From Zeugodacus cucurbitae (taxonomy: Eukaryota; Arthropoda; Insecta; Diptera; Tephritidae): DNA of 64,000 nucleotides. A program made the position numbers and the translations under genes. The stretch's first letter is position 1. Every line of letters begins with the position of its first letter. Of this stretch, positions 1-11,106 are shown in pieces. Below the pieces are notes generated by a model. It saw only the letters and a program-made list of their open reading frames with translations, was not told the origin of the DNA and ran no database searches. The stretch is taken from assembly GCF_028554725.1 (NCBI RefSeq), contig NC_071668.1, forward strand, positions 19,261,501-19,325,500. The letters run 5' to 3'.

Positions 1-790
1 TTGAATCAAATAAATTTCAAAACGAATTACAAAATTGCGCCTAAATGTAGGCAACACAATTTTTATTGAATTGTTATTGGCTGCTATTACCTGTAAGAAA
101 ATATTTCTAAATTTTTTGAAGTTCTTTTGAGGAAAGGTTTATTTAGAATTGATTGTAAAAGCGCTCAAAAGCACCACTGCATCTTATAATGAAAGCCCTA
201 TAAAAAGCTTTTCCGAAAATATGCGAAGTTTAGACTATATAATTCCCGATCAAATTGAGGATTAAACATTTCAAGCAACAAAAATCTATAAGTCAGCTTA
301 ATCTAATACAATTTGGGCATATAAATCCAGTGCTTCTTAAAGTGTTTTCTAAAACCAATTTCGAAATACTACACAGGTTATAAGTATACAATTTATGGTA
401 TATGTTCTATCAAGGTCTTCAGCAATAACATAATATTTACCGAATTTCATAATAAATAAGCACAAAACAGAATTATTATAAAACTCAGAATATGTTTTCC
501 CAAACAACCACACAAAACATTCCAGGCTACAGCCCACTTGGCTAGCATAGTCGCCATAATTTGCACATTAAAAAGCATTACCCGCACAAGTGTATTGAAT
601 AGAAATAGGTGGGAGTGGTAGTAAATTCCCAACTAACTGTGTACGTGCCAAATGGCTGGCGTATAATATGGGCTTCATATTTATACTACTATGTGTCCGC
701 CATTTGGTAAAAACTAGTTGCTTGCGCTAGGGGCAGGAGTTGGCTGTAAGCGCTGTGCCGCCTAACTACGGAGGGACAGTGCTTGAAGTT
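1..790. other. AT-rich non-coding stretch
   Basis: No open frame of convincing length or composition is present. The only recognisable element is one copy, on the minus strand at 39-55, of the 17-base word GTTGCCTAnnTTTAGGC that recurs at 8.4, 10.6-11.1, 13.8 and 16.0-16.5 kb. The last 170 bases are slightly richer in G+C but hold nothing I can name. Confidence 0.6.
39..55 (-). repeat. Isolated copy of the GTTGCCTA...TAGGC word
   Basis: On the minus strand this reads GTTGCCTACATTTAGGC, identical to the copy at 16141-16157. It stands alone here with no recognisable flanking repeat unit, unlike the clustered copies at 10.6-11.1 kb and 16.0-16.5 kb. Confidence 0.7.
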
Positions 791-1310
791 GATGGAAAAT
801 ATTTTAAAAATTTATTTAACGAATGAAAATTTTGTAATTTTTTTTTTAAATACGTAATTAAATACACAAATATTAAAAAAAAAATTATTACAGAAAAAAT
901 GCAAAAAAAAAAATAAATATTGGAAAAATATTAAAAAAAAAATTAAGTAATAAAATTGTAGAAAATAATTAAATTTTTTATTGTTTAAATTATTAAAAAA
1001 AAAATAGAAAAAAAATATTAAAAAAAAAAATATTGGAAAAATATTTAAAAAAATATTGAAAAAAATATGTAAAAAAAAATAAATATTGGCAAAATATTTA
1101 CAAAAATAAAAATAAATATTGGAAAAATATTAAAAAAAAAATTAATAAAATTGTTGAAAAAAATAAATTTTTTTATTGTTTAAATTATTTAAAAATTTAA
1201 TTCTTTTATTGTTTAAATTATTTAAAAAAATTAAAAAAAAAAGAAAATTAATAAAAAATAATACAAATAATATTAAATTTTTTAATATTTAAATTATTTT
1301 AAAAAAGAGA
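791..1310. repeat. A-rich low-complexity block with a ~198-base tandem duplication
   Basis: The plus strand is almost entirely A and T with long A runs. A segment starting near 911 (ATAAATATTGG followed by A-rich sequence and TTATTGTTTAAATTATT) recurs near 1109 with the same order of landmarks, so two decayed copies of a roughly 198-base unit can be aligned by eye. No coding potential. Confidence 0.7.
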
Positions 1311-1837
1311 AAAAATGTTTTTAATTAATAGTAATAGATGAAAGAAATACTTTTATATTAATATTATTTCAGTCATTATATTTTTAAATTTCATTTCATA
1401 TAAAATGGATTTTGAAATTTTAATTTTCTGTTTCTAAACATTTTTAACAACACAGCTTTTTTTTAGCATTTGATTGACATACGAATAAATAAATAAAGGT
1501 AAATAATGAAAAAAATCAAAATAAATTGTAAAAAAAAATATTTCGAAAATCAAAATTTCAGTAAACATAAATACAAATAATAAAATTTTCAATAACAATT
1601 CTTAAAATCAATAATTATTAACCGATATACGCCCACACGAGAGCACTGTGCGCAGCATTATAGTAGTTACTTAGTAACTGGCAACTACAGCAACAGAGAG
1701 TGGCGCAGCAGCCGCCAACGCGCCAACAACGCCGCTGTTGCATGCGCATTGCTTTGTTGTCGCCATATACGAGGCATTTGTTTGCGAATTTATTTACCAT
1801 TTATATTTGAATTGAATTTGGAAAGCAAGTCACGTTC

Positions 1838-1912
1838 AGTAAATGCCAGCGTCATAAACGCACGCAGCGCACAAAGGAGTGAAAGAGATAGAGCGAGAGA
1901 GAGAAAGGAGCG
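1838..1912 (+). promoter_or_regulatory. Possible initiator plus GAGA-rich element
   Basis: A TTCAGTAAA sequence around 1835-1843 resembles the fly initiator TCAGTY in its first five bases. It is followed 35-70 bases downstream by a GA tract (GAGATAGAGCGAGAGAGAG, about 1885-1903) with several GAGAG cores, the binding word of GAGA factor in flies. This lies at the left edge of the GC-richer island holding the 2158-2403 ORF, where a promoter would be expected. No good downstream promoter element is seen at +28 to +32, so the start site is only a suggestion. Confidence 0.25.
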
Positions 1913-2157
1913 ACTTGGGAGCGAATGCATGACGGGGACACTGAATGAAGTTTTGGCTTTAAAGAGGCAGCAACAACAACAGCTATAGCCACATTACTGT
2001 GTAAAGTCATTGTTGTAGTACAATAGCAACAACAACAACCGACAAAAAGCAGCTGCAAAACAAATTTTGCAAAACGCAGCTGAAGACACGCTAAGATAGT
2101 GTCTTCAAGAAGAAGCAGCAGAACAGCAACACTGCAACAGCAGCAACTGTCATTTGC

Positions 2158-2403
2158 ATGGAGCACGAGACAATGTTGGAGTACAACAAAGCGGTAATAC
2201 CGCAGCTGCCGCCGTTGCCATCATCGACGCAGCGTGCGCCGCAGTCAACAGAGATGCAACGCATTCGTGCCGTTCTCCCAGCGATAGTCATATTTGTTTT
2301 CGCTTATATCTCGGTTTTATTCATACGTTCGCTGCTCGCCACACTCGCCTATTTGGCCATATTGCTGGCGCTGTTTCATTTCTTCTACAATATGCTGTTT
2401 TGA
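2158..2403 (+). CDS. Candidate small two-pass membrane protein, 81 aa
   Basis: I do not recognise this protein. Codon use is fly-like (many CAG, CTG, GAG, GCC, TTC codons) and clearly richer in third-position G/C than the surroundings, which is the main reason to think it is real. Residues 1-37 are polar and proline-rich (PQLPPLPSS at 16-24). Residues 39-55 (VLPAIVIFVFAYISVLF) and 59-81 are hydrophobic, separated by an arginine at 57, so a hairpin or tail-anchored topology is likely. The frame is open upstream from 2095 after a TAA at 2092, and the first in-frame ATG is 2158. Its initiation context (TTGC before ATGG) is mediocre. The stop at 2401 is followed at 2497 by a strong donor (CTAG|GTGAGC). 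The ORF is therefore either the complete product of a gene with a 3'-UTR intron, or an upstream ORF in the 5' exon of a larger gene. A single-codon reading error could extend it. Confidence 0.5.
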   Translation: MEHETMLEYNKAVIPQLPPLPSSTQRAPQSTEMQRIRAVLPAIVIFVFAYISVLFIRSLLATLAYLAILLALFHFFYNMLF

Positions 2404-2490
2404 AATGCATGTGGCACCATTGATTTGGAGTTGAGGAGGTCGCTACTGCCGCATATAACTACGAAACTAACTTCTTCAATGACAACTGTA

Positions 2491-2502
2491 GCCTAGGTGA
2501 GC
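2491..2502 (+). other. Candidate 5' splice site after the small ORF
   Basis: The sequence CCTAG|GTGAGCAAC at 2492-2505 is a close match to the fly donor consensus MAG|GTRAGT. It sits at the right edge of the GC-rich island that begins near 1620, where composition falls back to the AT-rich background. That supports an exon end at about 2496 on the plus strand. No partner acceptor can be assigned. Confidence 0.35.
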
Positions 2503-3269
2503 AACGTTGGGCATTAAAAGCGGCGACAATATTTGGCAGAAGGTGACACAAATAGTAAAAAAAACACTCAACAGTCATAGTTAGAGAAAGAGAGTTGGCC
2601 CACAAGCAAATGTGCTGCCCCCGGGGGACAGTTTCCAATATCCAATCTCCAATATTTTAGTTATTTCAATTTAGTGTCCTATAATATTGCTAAAACTTTT
2701 TTAACGAATTTTCTATGCATTTATAATACTGTATGTATGAGTGTGTCTGTGTGTATGTGTTGTTTTTGTTTAGTTATACAAGGTGTTTGAACACAAGAAC
2801 ATAAATATAAAAGTTTATTACTTTAGCCAAGTTGTCTTGGTTTTAAATGTATGCATACGCTCAGAGGCTAGCCAAAAATGGAAAAGCTGTAGTTATGGAG
2901 AATGAAGAAGAAGTAGAAGATAAAGAAGTTGTTTTTCTTCCAGCCTCACACGCTTTATTTCGAAAAAGAAAAAACGAAAAACAAAATTTATTAGAGAGTG
3001 TGGAGTTGTAGAATTTAGTTGTACTCAATTAACTGTGTTATGGATTGGATTTGGAGCATGTAGGCGCTTAAATGTATGCTACGATTATATACATATTCTG
3101 TAGATATTAGGAAAATGTCAAAAATGTATGTGTTAATTTGTGGTGTTGGGGTCCAACACGACGATCTCCATTATTTCATCGATTTTATCAACAATCAGAA
3201 AGTCTAATTCGTCGAAAAAATCAATAAATTATTAGAAATCTTCGAGTTCGACCGTTATGTAAGCACTCT
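2503..3269. other. Non-coding stretch between the small ORF and mariner
   Basis: AT-rich, with no supportable gene or repeat array. Short GT-rich alternations occur around 2735-2760. The part from about 3130 to 3270 may be decayed 5' sequence of the mariner element that follows, but I cannot align it to transposase with confidence. Confidence 0.5.
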
Positions 3270-3822
3270 TTCGAGGATGGATACAAAAACAGAACTCGTT
3301 GTGTGGGTGACCTCGCAGACCCATCAAGGATTAAGGTTCAGGAAGGTTTTCGATGTGTTTGGTGGGGTTCCATTATAATCATCAACTATGAGCTACTAAA
3401 CTGCGTCTATTTTATTAAATTTGAACCTGTACTGTCAGAAAACGGACCGTCTGAAAGGTACAATAGCTCAGTAGCGCTCAAATTTGACCAATAGCAGAGG
3501 TTTAGTAATCCATTAGAAAAACTCTAGGCCACACACAGCGGTAATGACTCGCCAAAAGCTCTGGGAACTTGTTTGCGAGGTTCTTATGCATCCACTTTGT
3601 AACCTGGACCTGGATCCAAGTGATTACAACCTGTTCCGATCTATGGTAAAGGATTTTGTTGGTGACAAATTCGCCTAAAGGGAAGCTTATGAAAATCAAC
3701 GCTGCCAGGTTTTTGCCAATAGGGTTAAGGGTTTCGCTGAGAGTCACAGTATGAAATTTCTTACGAAATGGCAACAAGTTATCGTACAAAATGGTGCATA
3801 TTTTACTCACAATGGATCATAA
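3270..3822 (+). pseudogene. Decayed mariner-family transposase fragment
   Basis: Two frames read as the C-terminal half of a mariner transposase. From about 3273 to 3492 one frame gives a degraded pre-catalytic block, then CVWWGSIIIINYELL, matching the family's IWWD..G.(I/V)YYELL block. The reading then shifts frame. From about 3520 the other frame reads NSRPHTAVMTRQKL (family DNARPH.A..T..KL), then DPSDYNLFRS with the third catalytic aspartate at 3622-3624, and ends KWQQVIVQNGAYF before a stop at 3820-3822. The codon where the second catalytic aspartate belongs (3517-3519) is AAA (lysine). It is exactly 35 codons before the third aspartate, the DD34D spacing that defines mariner. There is an in-frame TAA at 3676-3678, a frameshift, and a deletion of roughly 15 codons before the RPH block. 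The N-terminal DNA-binding half and terminal inverted repeats are not visible. It is non-functional. Confidence 0.92.
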
Positions 3823-4990
3823 AATGATTAAGTAACAATTTCTACGCAAAGCAAATGTAATGGATTTCTTTTTACTAGACAAATTGAATTTTACCTTAAT
3901 AAAGAGTAAATAAATTAAAAATCTGCAATCACTATCTCTTAAAATACACAGGTATTCACATATTGACATAACTGAGCGGAAATCTGTGCGCGCACACGAA
4001 AAATGTAAACAATGATAAACTTATTTTTACTCGACTACACTGGCATTATTTACTGCATAACTTATATTAAAAATTTTTCGCGACGTTTTTATTGTGCTTA
4101 CCACGTAACTTTGCGACGTTGCAAAGTTTTCAGCGCCGACTACAAATGCGCTACAATGAGACGAGACGAGCGCAAAACAGCGCAAACAACATAAATGCAA
4201 AGCGATGCCACCCACACAGCCGCGACGCGCGCGTGCTTATTTACATGCAAATAGCTACCTATGCCGCACTATCTATAAAAATGCTACCTCTGTACACAGG
4301 CAGACACACATTTACATATTTAGAGCTTAAAAATATTTGTAAGTTGAAATTGAAGATAATAAAATAAATTTTATATAAGCAGCAATTCCAAGATGTTCGC
4401 AAGGGAAAATAAACAATATCAAAGAAAAAAATAAAGTTAAAAATAAAACAGTACTATAGCAGCAGCAACAACAATAAAAACAAACAGAAAATGTTTACAT
4501 AAATAAATTAAATCACTCAGCGGAAATTTCAATATCAACAACCAACAAGTATGGACTATATGAATATATATGTATGTATGTATTTTTGTATGTAAAAGCA
4601 AAAACACTAACGGAATGGTAGTAAGTTGGAAAGACAAAAAAGTTTAAAAGAACTTTAATAATGCAGTTGTTATGAAATTTATTAATTGTGCGCTTTGGTT
4701 GCTTGCTTTTTGCTCAACTTTGTACTTTACGAGCTTAATGCGCAATATTTTGATATACATAAGTATTTATCTGAGAATGTACATATATATATACATGTGT
4801 AGGATATGTAAAAATGCATGCGAATAAGTAATATTTCTGCAAGATCAACTGAAATATATAGGTAATGCGCAACACCTGGTGATGTCTGTGCGAAGAGTAC
4901 CAGCTGGTGTACAATTACAGAGGTGCATGCCGATACCTAATTGTGTAACACCCACATAGTAGTGAACTGATTTGTTTTCAGCATAAATTG
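3823..4990. other. Non-coding stretch, no supported gene
   Basis: AT-rich, with a GTAT-rich microsatellite patch near 4566-4590 and CA/GCG-rich patches around 4100-4230. Open frames are short and of no particular composition. Nothing further can be supported. Confidence 0.5.
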
Positions 4991-4992
4991 CT

Positions 4993-5320
4993 TATTAATG
5001 AGTTTTCATTTAATATTAATTTTGTAGGAAAAAAATTTTCCAAGAAACAGAGTTTTGTGGAGCTTTTATTGAGTTTTCTATAAATAAAATAATAATTAAT
5101 TGAGTTTTCATTTAATTTTAATTTGGTTGAAGAACAAAATTCCAGACAGACAGACAGACAGACAGTGTTTTGTGGAGCTTTTAGCTTTTATTGAGCTTTC
5201 TATAAATAAAATAATAATTAATTGAGCTTTTATATAATTTTAATTTGGTTGAAAAAAAAATCAAGAAACAGAGTTTTGTGAAGCTTTTAAAAAGCTTTCT
5301 AGAATAAAAAATCATTTAAT
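4993..5320 (+). repeat. Degenerate tandem repeat, unit ~105-120 bases, three copies
   Basis: The sequence order TTGAG(T/C)TTTYATTTAAT, then AATTTGGTTGAA, then CAGAGTTTTGTGGAGCTTTT, then GAG(T/C)TTTCTATAAATAAAAT is seen three times, with GTTTTGTG landmarks near 5052, 5167 and 5273. The middle copy carries an inserted CAGA microsatellite. This array is the left part of the wider AGCTTT-rich zone. Confidence 0.85.
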
Positions 5321-6480
5321 ATTTAAAGCTTCGGATTAGACAGCTTTAGTTTTTGAGAATATGAAAGCTTTTACATTCTTTACTACAAATGTATCATAAA
5401 AAGCTTTTACTGTTAACATAAATTTGTTAAAAATGGTTATGTGGTTATCATAGCACTTCAATTCGCCTTTAATTTAATTATTTTATACATATTTTATTTC
5501 TTGAGCTGTAAGCTTGTACCATTTAAAAAAATTATCTCAGAGCTTTTTAATGAGCTTTCACAAAAATTGAAATTTTCGCCAATTACTAGCATTTCAGAAG
5601 TCCAGTCATTGCTTATTGAAATTTTATTTATAAAAAAATACGAATTTATGCAACTTTCGAAGAGCTTGACTTCGTTATAGAATTATATTTGTTGCTTATG
5701 TGACTTTCTATCAATTAATCAATAAAACGTCTAAAGTTTTATATACAATGATTTAACATTTAGAAGTACATTAAAGTAAATTTTATTGGGAAAGCTTTCA
5801 CAATATTCGAATATTTGATATTTTCGCTTTTAAAAAATAATAAATTATTTGGAACTTCAAAACAAATGGATTTGAACTATGCAACCAACTTAATAACTTC
5901 AAAGAGAGCTTTAACAGTAACAGCTTTCGGATGATATACAAATTTGACAAATTTAAATAAGAATATTCCTAACTAAAACACAATCGTTATAATGTGAAAA
6001 CTTTCATATGTAGCAAAAAAGAGCTTTCATACTTTTTGATGTAAAAGATCATACAACATTTGGCGTTATATGAGGAAAAATGTAGAACAGATCGTTTATT
6101 GCATTATGGTCATTAGAAAATTTATGAAGGCAGTATTTTAACGTTTTTAAATCTGAACTTTTGAGCTTTCACGAAGCTTTAAGCGAATATATAAACTTAT
6201 TGAAAGTTAAACCTTTCTGAACCACTCTGGTGAACTGAGCTGTCATTAAGCTTTCATATTTCTGATACAATCCGAGCTTTTTATATATATTAGAATACGC
6301 CATTTTTGGCAAAGGGTTATAGCACTTACATATATTTATTTTCAATACCTTTTAGCAACTTTCATATCTAAATCACCACTGATTTGAAAATTCAACTTTA
6401 ATAAGCTTTTAAATGAACTCTAATACAACAAAGCTGTATTTGCTTAAATCCTTGCAGTAATTAAACTAAATATTAAAGCT
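5050..6480 (+). repeat. Zone dense in the word AGCTTT (GAGCTTTYA)
   Basis: By eye there are about 20-25 copies of AGCTTT or AAGCTTT, nearly all in the same orientation, often as GAGCTTTCA or GAGCTTTTA, across 1.4 kb. In DNA of this composition one or two would be expected. The left 300 bases are an alignable tandem repeat. Further right only the word and a few flanking bases persist. The same word zone recurs at 43.6-44.5 kb. Confidence 0.75.
5143..5165 (+). repeat. (CAGA)n microsatellite
   Basis: About five and a half perfect CAGA units sit inside the middle copy of the 105-120-base tandem repeat and lengthen it relative to its neighbours. Confidence 0.95.
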
Positions 6481-8129
6481 GTTATATCTACAATATGTTA
6501 AAATGTACTATACATATGGCGAAGAATATGTAAACATTGATTAGACTAATCGCATTAAATTTAAATTGCTGCTTTGTATGCTAAAAATATATGAACAATA
6601 ATAAAGCGTATTAGTTATGCATACTAAACACTTTTTGATGGAGATACTAACGCTTGGAGCTATAAATACAGTTGGTGCATAATATTTACATATTTTTGCA
6701 AACCAAACCATTAGAGAACTTGTAGCTTTCTTCAAAACTTCCATAAACTTTGGCACTTACCTAAAATGAGAAGAATGAAAAATATGCGATTAGTAAAATG
6801 TATATTAAGAAATTTATATAAAAAAATTATAGCTGCGAGAAAAATTGCAAAATTTTATACTCAGTTGAAGGTGTACATATATGCAATAACCATAGAGATT
6901 AACATTTTAATTTAAATAAATATTAACACAATGGCAGCACAATCATATTAAAGCTTAATATCGCAAGCGACAGCTTATTGTGTAAAGGGAGACATTATCG
7001 TTATCGGCATCAAGCTACCAATAGAGTTGTTTTTACATCTATACGATATAGTATATATGTAGGCTTATGCTTTGACAGTGGCAAAAAATTGCACATCCAA
7101 TTAAAAAGATAAAAGCCAGCGCGGACGACAAATTCCAGCAGCAAATAAGCGCCGCCGTGCGCTTGCAAGGATACCTTAGAGAGAATATGCGTTGATTGAA
7201 GCGAAATACCTGCGAGAGAAATGTAAGCGAAATGCCACGCAAGAATTATACGCGAGAATTTCATTTTCCATGTCGCGTTGTTGTGTTTGTCTTGCAAGAC
7301 ACACACCGCTGAGAGCTTTGCTTAAACCTTGCTTTTTCTGCAGCACTTAAACAACATTGGCTCAAGGTATGACTGGCAGCCAGCCATCAGCTAACTAGCA
7401 TAGCTTACCTTGACTGTGTGTGTGTGTCTTCTACGCAGGCTATAGCAACAGCGTGGGAATAATTGTCAAGTCATTGATAAAGAAAGGATAGAAAACACAA
7501 GGCTTTCTGTCTGTGTATGTATATGTGTCTGTGCAGTTATTTAAATGAAAATGCGCTGCAAAAACGCAGAAAATTGTATTAAATCCGAGACAGTGAGTCG
7601 GTGCTAACAACAGTAACAAAGCAAAGAAAAGCTAACACTGAGTGTTAGGCGAGTTTAGCATTGTGGCGACGGTATGTAGATTAAATTGCGCTGTGACAGC
7701 GTGAATGTCTACTGGCTCGATGGTGTCTCGCGTTGGTGTGAAATTTCATTTAATTACTTTAATGCATAAGTACCGCGTAAATATGGCAGGCATTTCTTCT
7801 CAGGCAAATACAAATAACAGCACTTGAAAACACACATACATAGAATATATGTATAACCCTCATATTTGAGCAAATGTTTGCTTGGTGCGGCAGCAACTTT
7901 CCACAAAGGCGGTCTACAGGCTTTGAATGTTGCTGCCGACGTTGAGCTAGCGGCACTAATGGGTATGCGAGGTAGAAAGTGAGGAGGGGAGACGCGAAAT
8001 TAATGCTGAAAATTAGCTAATAATACCTTAAATCGGTTATTGCTGAAATTTTTATAGAAGCTAATAATATAACGGGGGCATAAACACATATTTTTTCTAA
8101 GGAAGGGAAAAATGTATATGGAGAGTTGG
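6481..8129. other. Non-coding stretch with a moderately GC-rich centre
   Basis: The part from about 6960 to 7980 is richer in G+C and contains short GT runs (7411-7425), but no frame has convincing coding composition. No repeat family or RNA gene was recognised. Confidence 0.5.
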
Positions 8130-8139
8130 AATGGAATGG

Positions 8140-8265
8140 AAAATAAAATAAATAAAATTAAAAAACAAAATAATAAAAATAAAATAAAATAAAATAAAAT
8201 AGAATAAAATAAAAATAAAATAAAATAAAAATAAAATAAAAACTAAAAAATATACATACTTAATA
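8140..8265 (+). repeat. (AAAAT)n pentanucleotide satellite, first tract
   Basis: Near-perfect AAAAT units with occasional six-base AAAAAT variants. The same unit forms larger tracts at 12.95-13.4 kb and 58.25-58.44 kb. Confidence 0.95.
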
Positions 8266-8403
8266 AAATAAAATAAATTGTTTTATCGAAAATTTTATAT
8301 TATTATATTTTAATAATTTTATAATTGGGTGTCTTGGCTAATGAATGCACATATGTGAGCACCATGTTATTTAACAGTTGATTAACATGCAGTAAACAGA
8401 ATG

Positions 8404-8419
8404 GTGCCTAAATTTAGGA
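8404..8419 (+). repeat. Variant copy of the GCCTAAATTTAGG word
   Basis: GGTGCCTAAATTTAGGAT contains the palindromic core CCTAAATTTAGG found in full at 15989-16002. It is isolated, with one base missing from the usual GTTGCC start. Confidence 0.5.
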
Positions 8420-9246
8420 TGATGTTGAATAAGCTCAAAAGAATAGAGCAAATGATAATTAATTTTAATGAGAAAGGTCTTAATAAATAAATTTAAATTC
8501 TTTACGCTCAAAAGCAAGTAAACATCGATTACAAAAGTCAAGCATAAAATTTCTGAGCTAAGAAACAACAAGGAATAAGAGAAAGAAAGAAAAAGATCTA
8601 ATTTCAATTCTAAGTTTACTTCGATAACAGAAAACAAAAGATGTGATATCTGAAATTCCAAAGCCCAATTAAGGTCTAATAGACTCAGAAGAGAAAAATC
8701 GTATTGTTTCAAAAATCACTAAATTCGAAGGAAGAAATTGAAAGAAAATTTAAAAATCCTTTGGAATTAGCAACAAGAAAACTGAAATCAACCAAAACCG
8801 AAAGCGGAGCATAAAACCGAATGAAGCAAATCAGTCTAATGTCAAACAATACTAACAAGCAGAACGCATGCAGCCGACATAAGGAGTAACATTAGCAGCT
8901 TGATGCCAAAAAAAAGCAATAACATACGTACAACAACAAAAATCAGGGTAGAAAACAATACAGGAATCTGTCAGCACATCCGAAAACAAAAGCACGACTC
9001 TTGAAGGCATCCCTACATGGGCCTACAGAGCACACACACACGGAGAGCCTGAAAGCCAACCATAAGACAGCGGGCATTAAAAAGCCAAAGAAAAGGAGAA
9101 AATAGTCAAAGCAGAGGAAACATGTAACAACGCATTCTGAAGAGGAGTAAAGAACAGAATATGTAGGGAGCAAAACATAGCGCATGAAAAAATTCACAAC
9201 AAATTAGCAACGGCAGAAAAAATGAGCAATAAGGCGGGGTAATAAG
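8420..9246. other. Non-coding stretch, no supported gene
   Basis: Composition drifts from AT-rich to about 40 percent GC. Open frames on the minus strand are leucine/phenylalanine-rich readings of A-rich plus-strand DNA and are not supported as genes. Confidence 0.5.
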
Positions 9247-9300
9247 ATGGGAATGCTATTCTGGAATGATATGCTGTGCCTGCTTTTGTTGCTGGATATG
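9247..9300 (+). CDS. Possible first coding exon with signal-peptide-like start (speculative)
   Basis: An ATG with an acceptable context (AAGATGG) opens 18 codons reading MGMLFWNDMLCLLLLLDM, a short N-terminus with a leucine-rich core like a signal peptide or anchor. The 18th codon abuts ATG|GTAAGG, a good splice-donor match, so an intron in phase 0 would follow directly. No second exon or supporting conservation can be seen. Chance co-occurrence of a hydrophobic start and a donor is quite possible. Confidence 0.15.
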
Positions 9301-10640
9301 GTAAGGCATCATGTTGCTAATCGAGTTGATGATGTATGCTTAAGAAGACGTCGATGTATATTTGTAGGTTAGCGAATATGTGGTGAAAAATATGTCAATT
9401 GGACTGTTTTAAACCTGGTATCTATAAGAGATTGGAATCCTATTTGAGTACCCTAAAATTGAGTTATTGATGCCATCACAGTTCTCTTTGATGAGTTTGG
9501 AATTCACCAAAAGGACTGATAGGAGGGATTAGTCATCTCAAGCCGTTAAAACACCGCTGACAAATCATGTATGAGAAAAAATGCTGAAAATAACAGATGA
9601 TAACTAATTCGAACTCAGTTTCTTCAACAGTACTAGGTCCATAAAAATTATTTCACCACCACTTATATTAGTGAGGACTCAAAATCAGCTGTCACAGAGG
9701 ATAATATATCAGGGAAGTGGCACCATGTAAATATATCTTTACATATATAGATACAGCCAAGCAAATGATCATCAATGATGATGAACTCGGGATGACAATC
9801 AACATAAACAATGGCAGCGAACAGCAGACAACTAAGCAGAGCACAACAACGTATGTATATCCTTATGCAAGTGAAATAAAAAATTATGCCAAAGTGAAGT
9901 GAGGAAAAAGTCAACCAAATGCCAGCAACAGCAGCTGATACAGGAAATTCGGTGTTGAATGACAGCAAAGCTGAAAACACCAAATGGCAAAAGTTGCTAG
10001 CTAGCGTTAAGGCTAAGAAGCTGCCGCAGCAATACGAAACAACAACAACAAAAACACATAGCAACATATAAAATAACAACAATTAGTATGTATGTATGTA
10101 TGTATGCATATACATTTATTTGCATATAATTCAGCAACTGCTACACAGCGCGTAGGAAGTGTTGGCAGGCTTGCTTTTTGCTTGCGCCATACACAACAAT
10201 GTTGGCTGCTGCTGCAGTCGAGTCTTTGTTATAGCAGCAGCCAGCTTCGCATTGCAATGCAAAAAAGATGCAAATGTCGGAACATAAACAAAGATTTTTA
10301 TCATTCGATGCCGCTGACGCTGGCATTTGCCGAGAATTTGGAGCACACTGGCAGGAATTTTTGGTGGATTGTGAAATTTTGTACAAAGAATATTGAGGAA
10401 TAAAACTTATTTCGCTTTTGTTAAGAGAAATTATTTTTGTAGTTGCTATAGAAGCGATGCATTTTTTCCAATTATTATTCGTGATTGGTTTCGACTCTGA
10501 TTTCGTATGGAATCTTGACTTAAGATCACAAGGTTTTTGTGTTACAGATTTATTTTAATCATAGTAAGTGCTCTCATTAATTCCACTCTACACATTCCTG
10601 AAACATTTTAAGTGTTTTATATCAGAGTATAGCAAAAAGC
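9301..10640. other. Non-coding stretch with CAA/CAG-rich patch
   Basis: Unique sequence. A CAACAACAA patch lies near 10040, a GTAT microsatellite is at 10085-10107, and CTGCTGCTG-type triplets are near 10205. A mirrored pair of modest ORFs around 10100-10400 reads triplet repeats and is not accepted as coding. Confidence 0.5.
10085..10107 (+). repeat. (GTAT)n microsatellite
   Basis: Five GTAT/TATG units, a microsatellite type common in fly DNA and seen in shorter form at several other places in this window. Confidence 0.9.
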
Positions 10641-11106
10641 GTTGCCTACTTTTAGGGGCTATGCACTGGTGCACTGGTTTATTAAGTAATAACATATTCA
10701 AAAATCAGAAATAATTTTGAGATAGAATTCTAATAAGTTCTCATACCTAGTCTTTCGATAAAATTTAGATATCTCAACAATTTAAATGAAAGTTATATAT
10801 GTTGCCTACCTTCAGGCTGAATAATATTTTGTTTTTTTTTTTTCAGATTAAAATTTTTAAATGAATTCAAACTTTAATTTTAAACATTTTGGCTTATTAG
10901 CTGTTCAGAATCCACTTTATAATTTCAGTGTCAGCAATCTATATAGAGCTATACATAAGGAAAGTTTGAAAACACCTAAATACGTTGCCTACTTTTAGGC
11001 TGATATTTCATATTTTTAATTTCAGTGCCAGGGCAATCTATATAGATCTACACATAAGCAAGGTTTGAAACCCCCTAAATACACTATATGTTGCCTACTT
11101 TTAGGC
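10641..11106 (+). repeat. Array of GTTGCCTACTTTTAGGC words, four copies
   Basis: Copies start at 10641, 10801, 10984 and 11090. The last two lie in clearly alignable units of about 106 bases: CAGTG.CAG, CAATCTATATAGA, CACATAAG (or TACATAAG), GTTTGAAA, CCTAAATAC, the word, then ATATTTCAT. The first two units have diverged beyond easy alignment, but the 17-base word is intact or nearly so (GTTGCCTACCTTCAGGC in the second). Confidence 0.85.
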
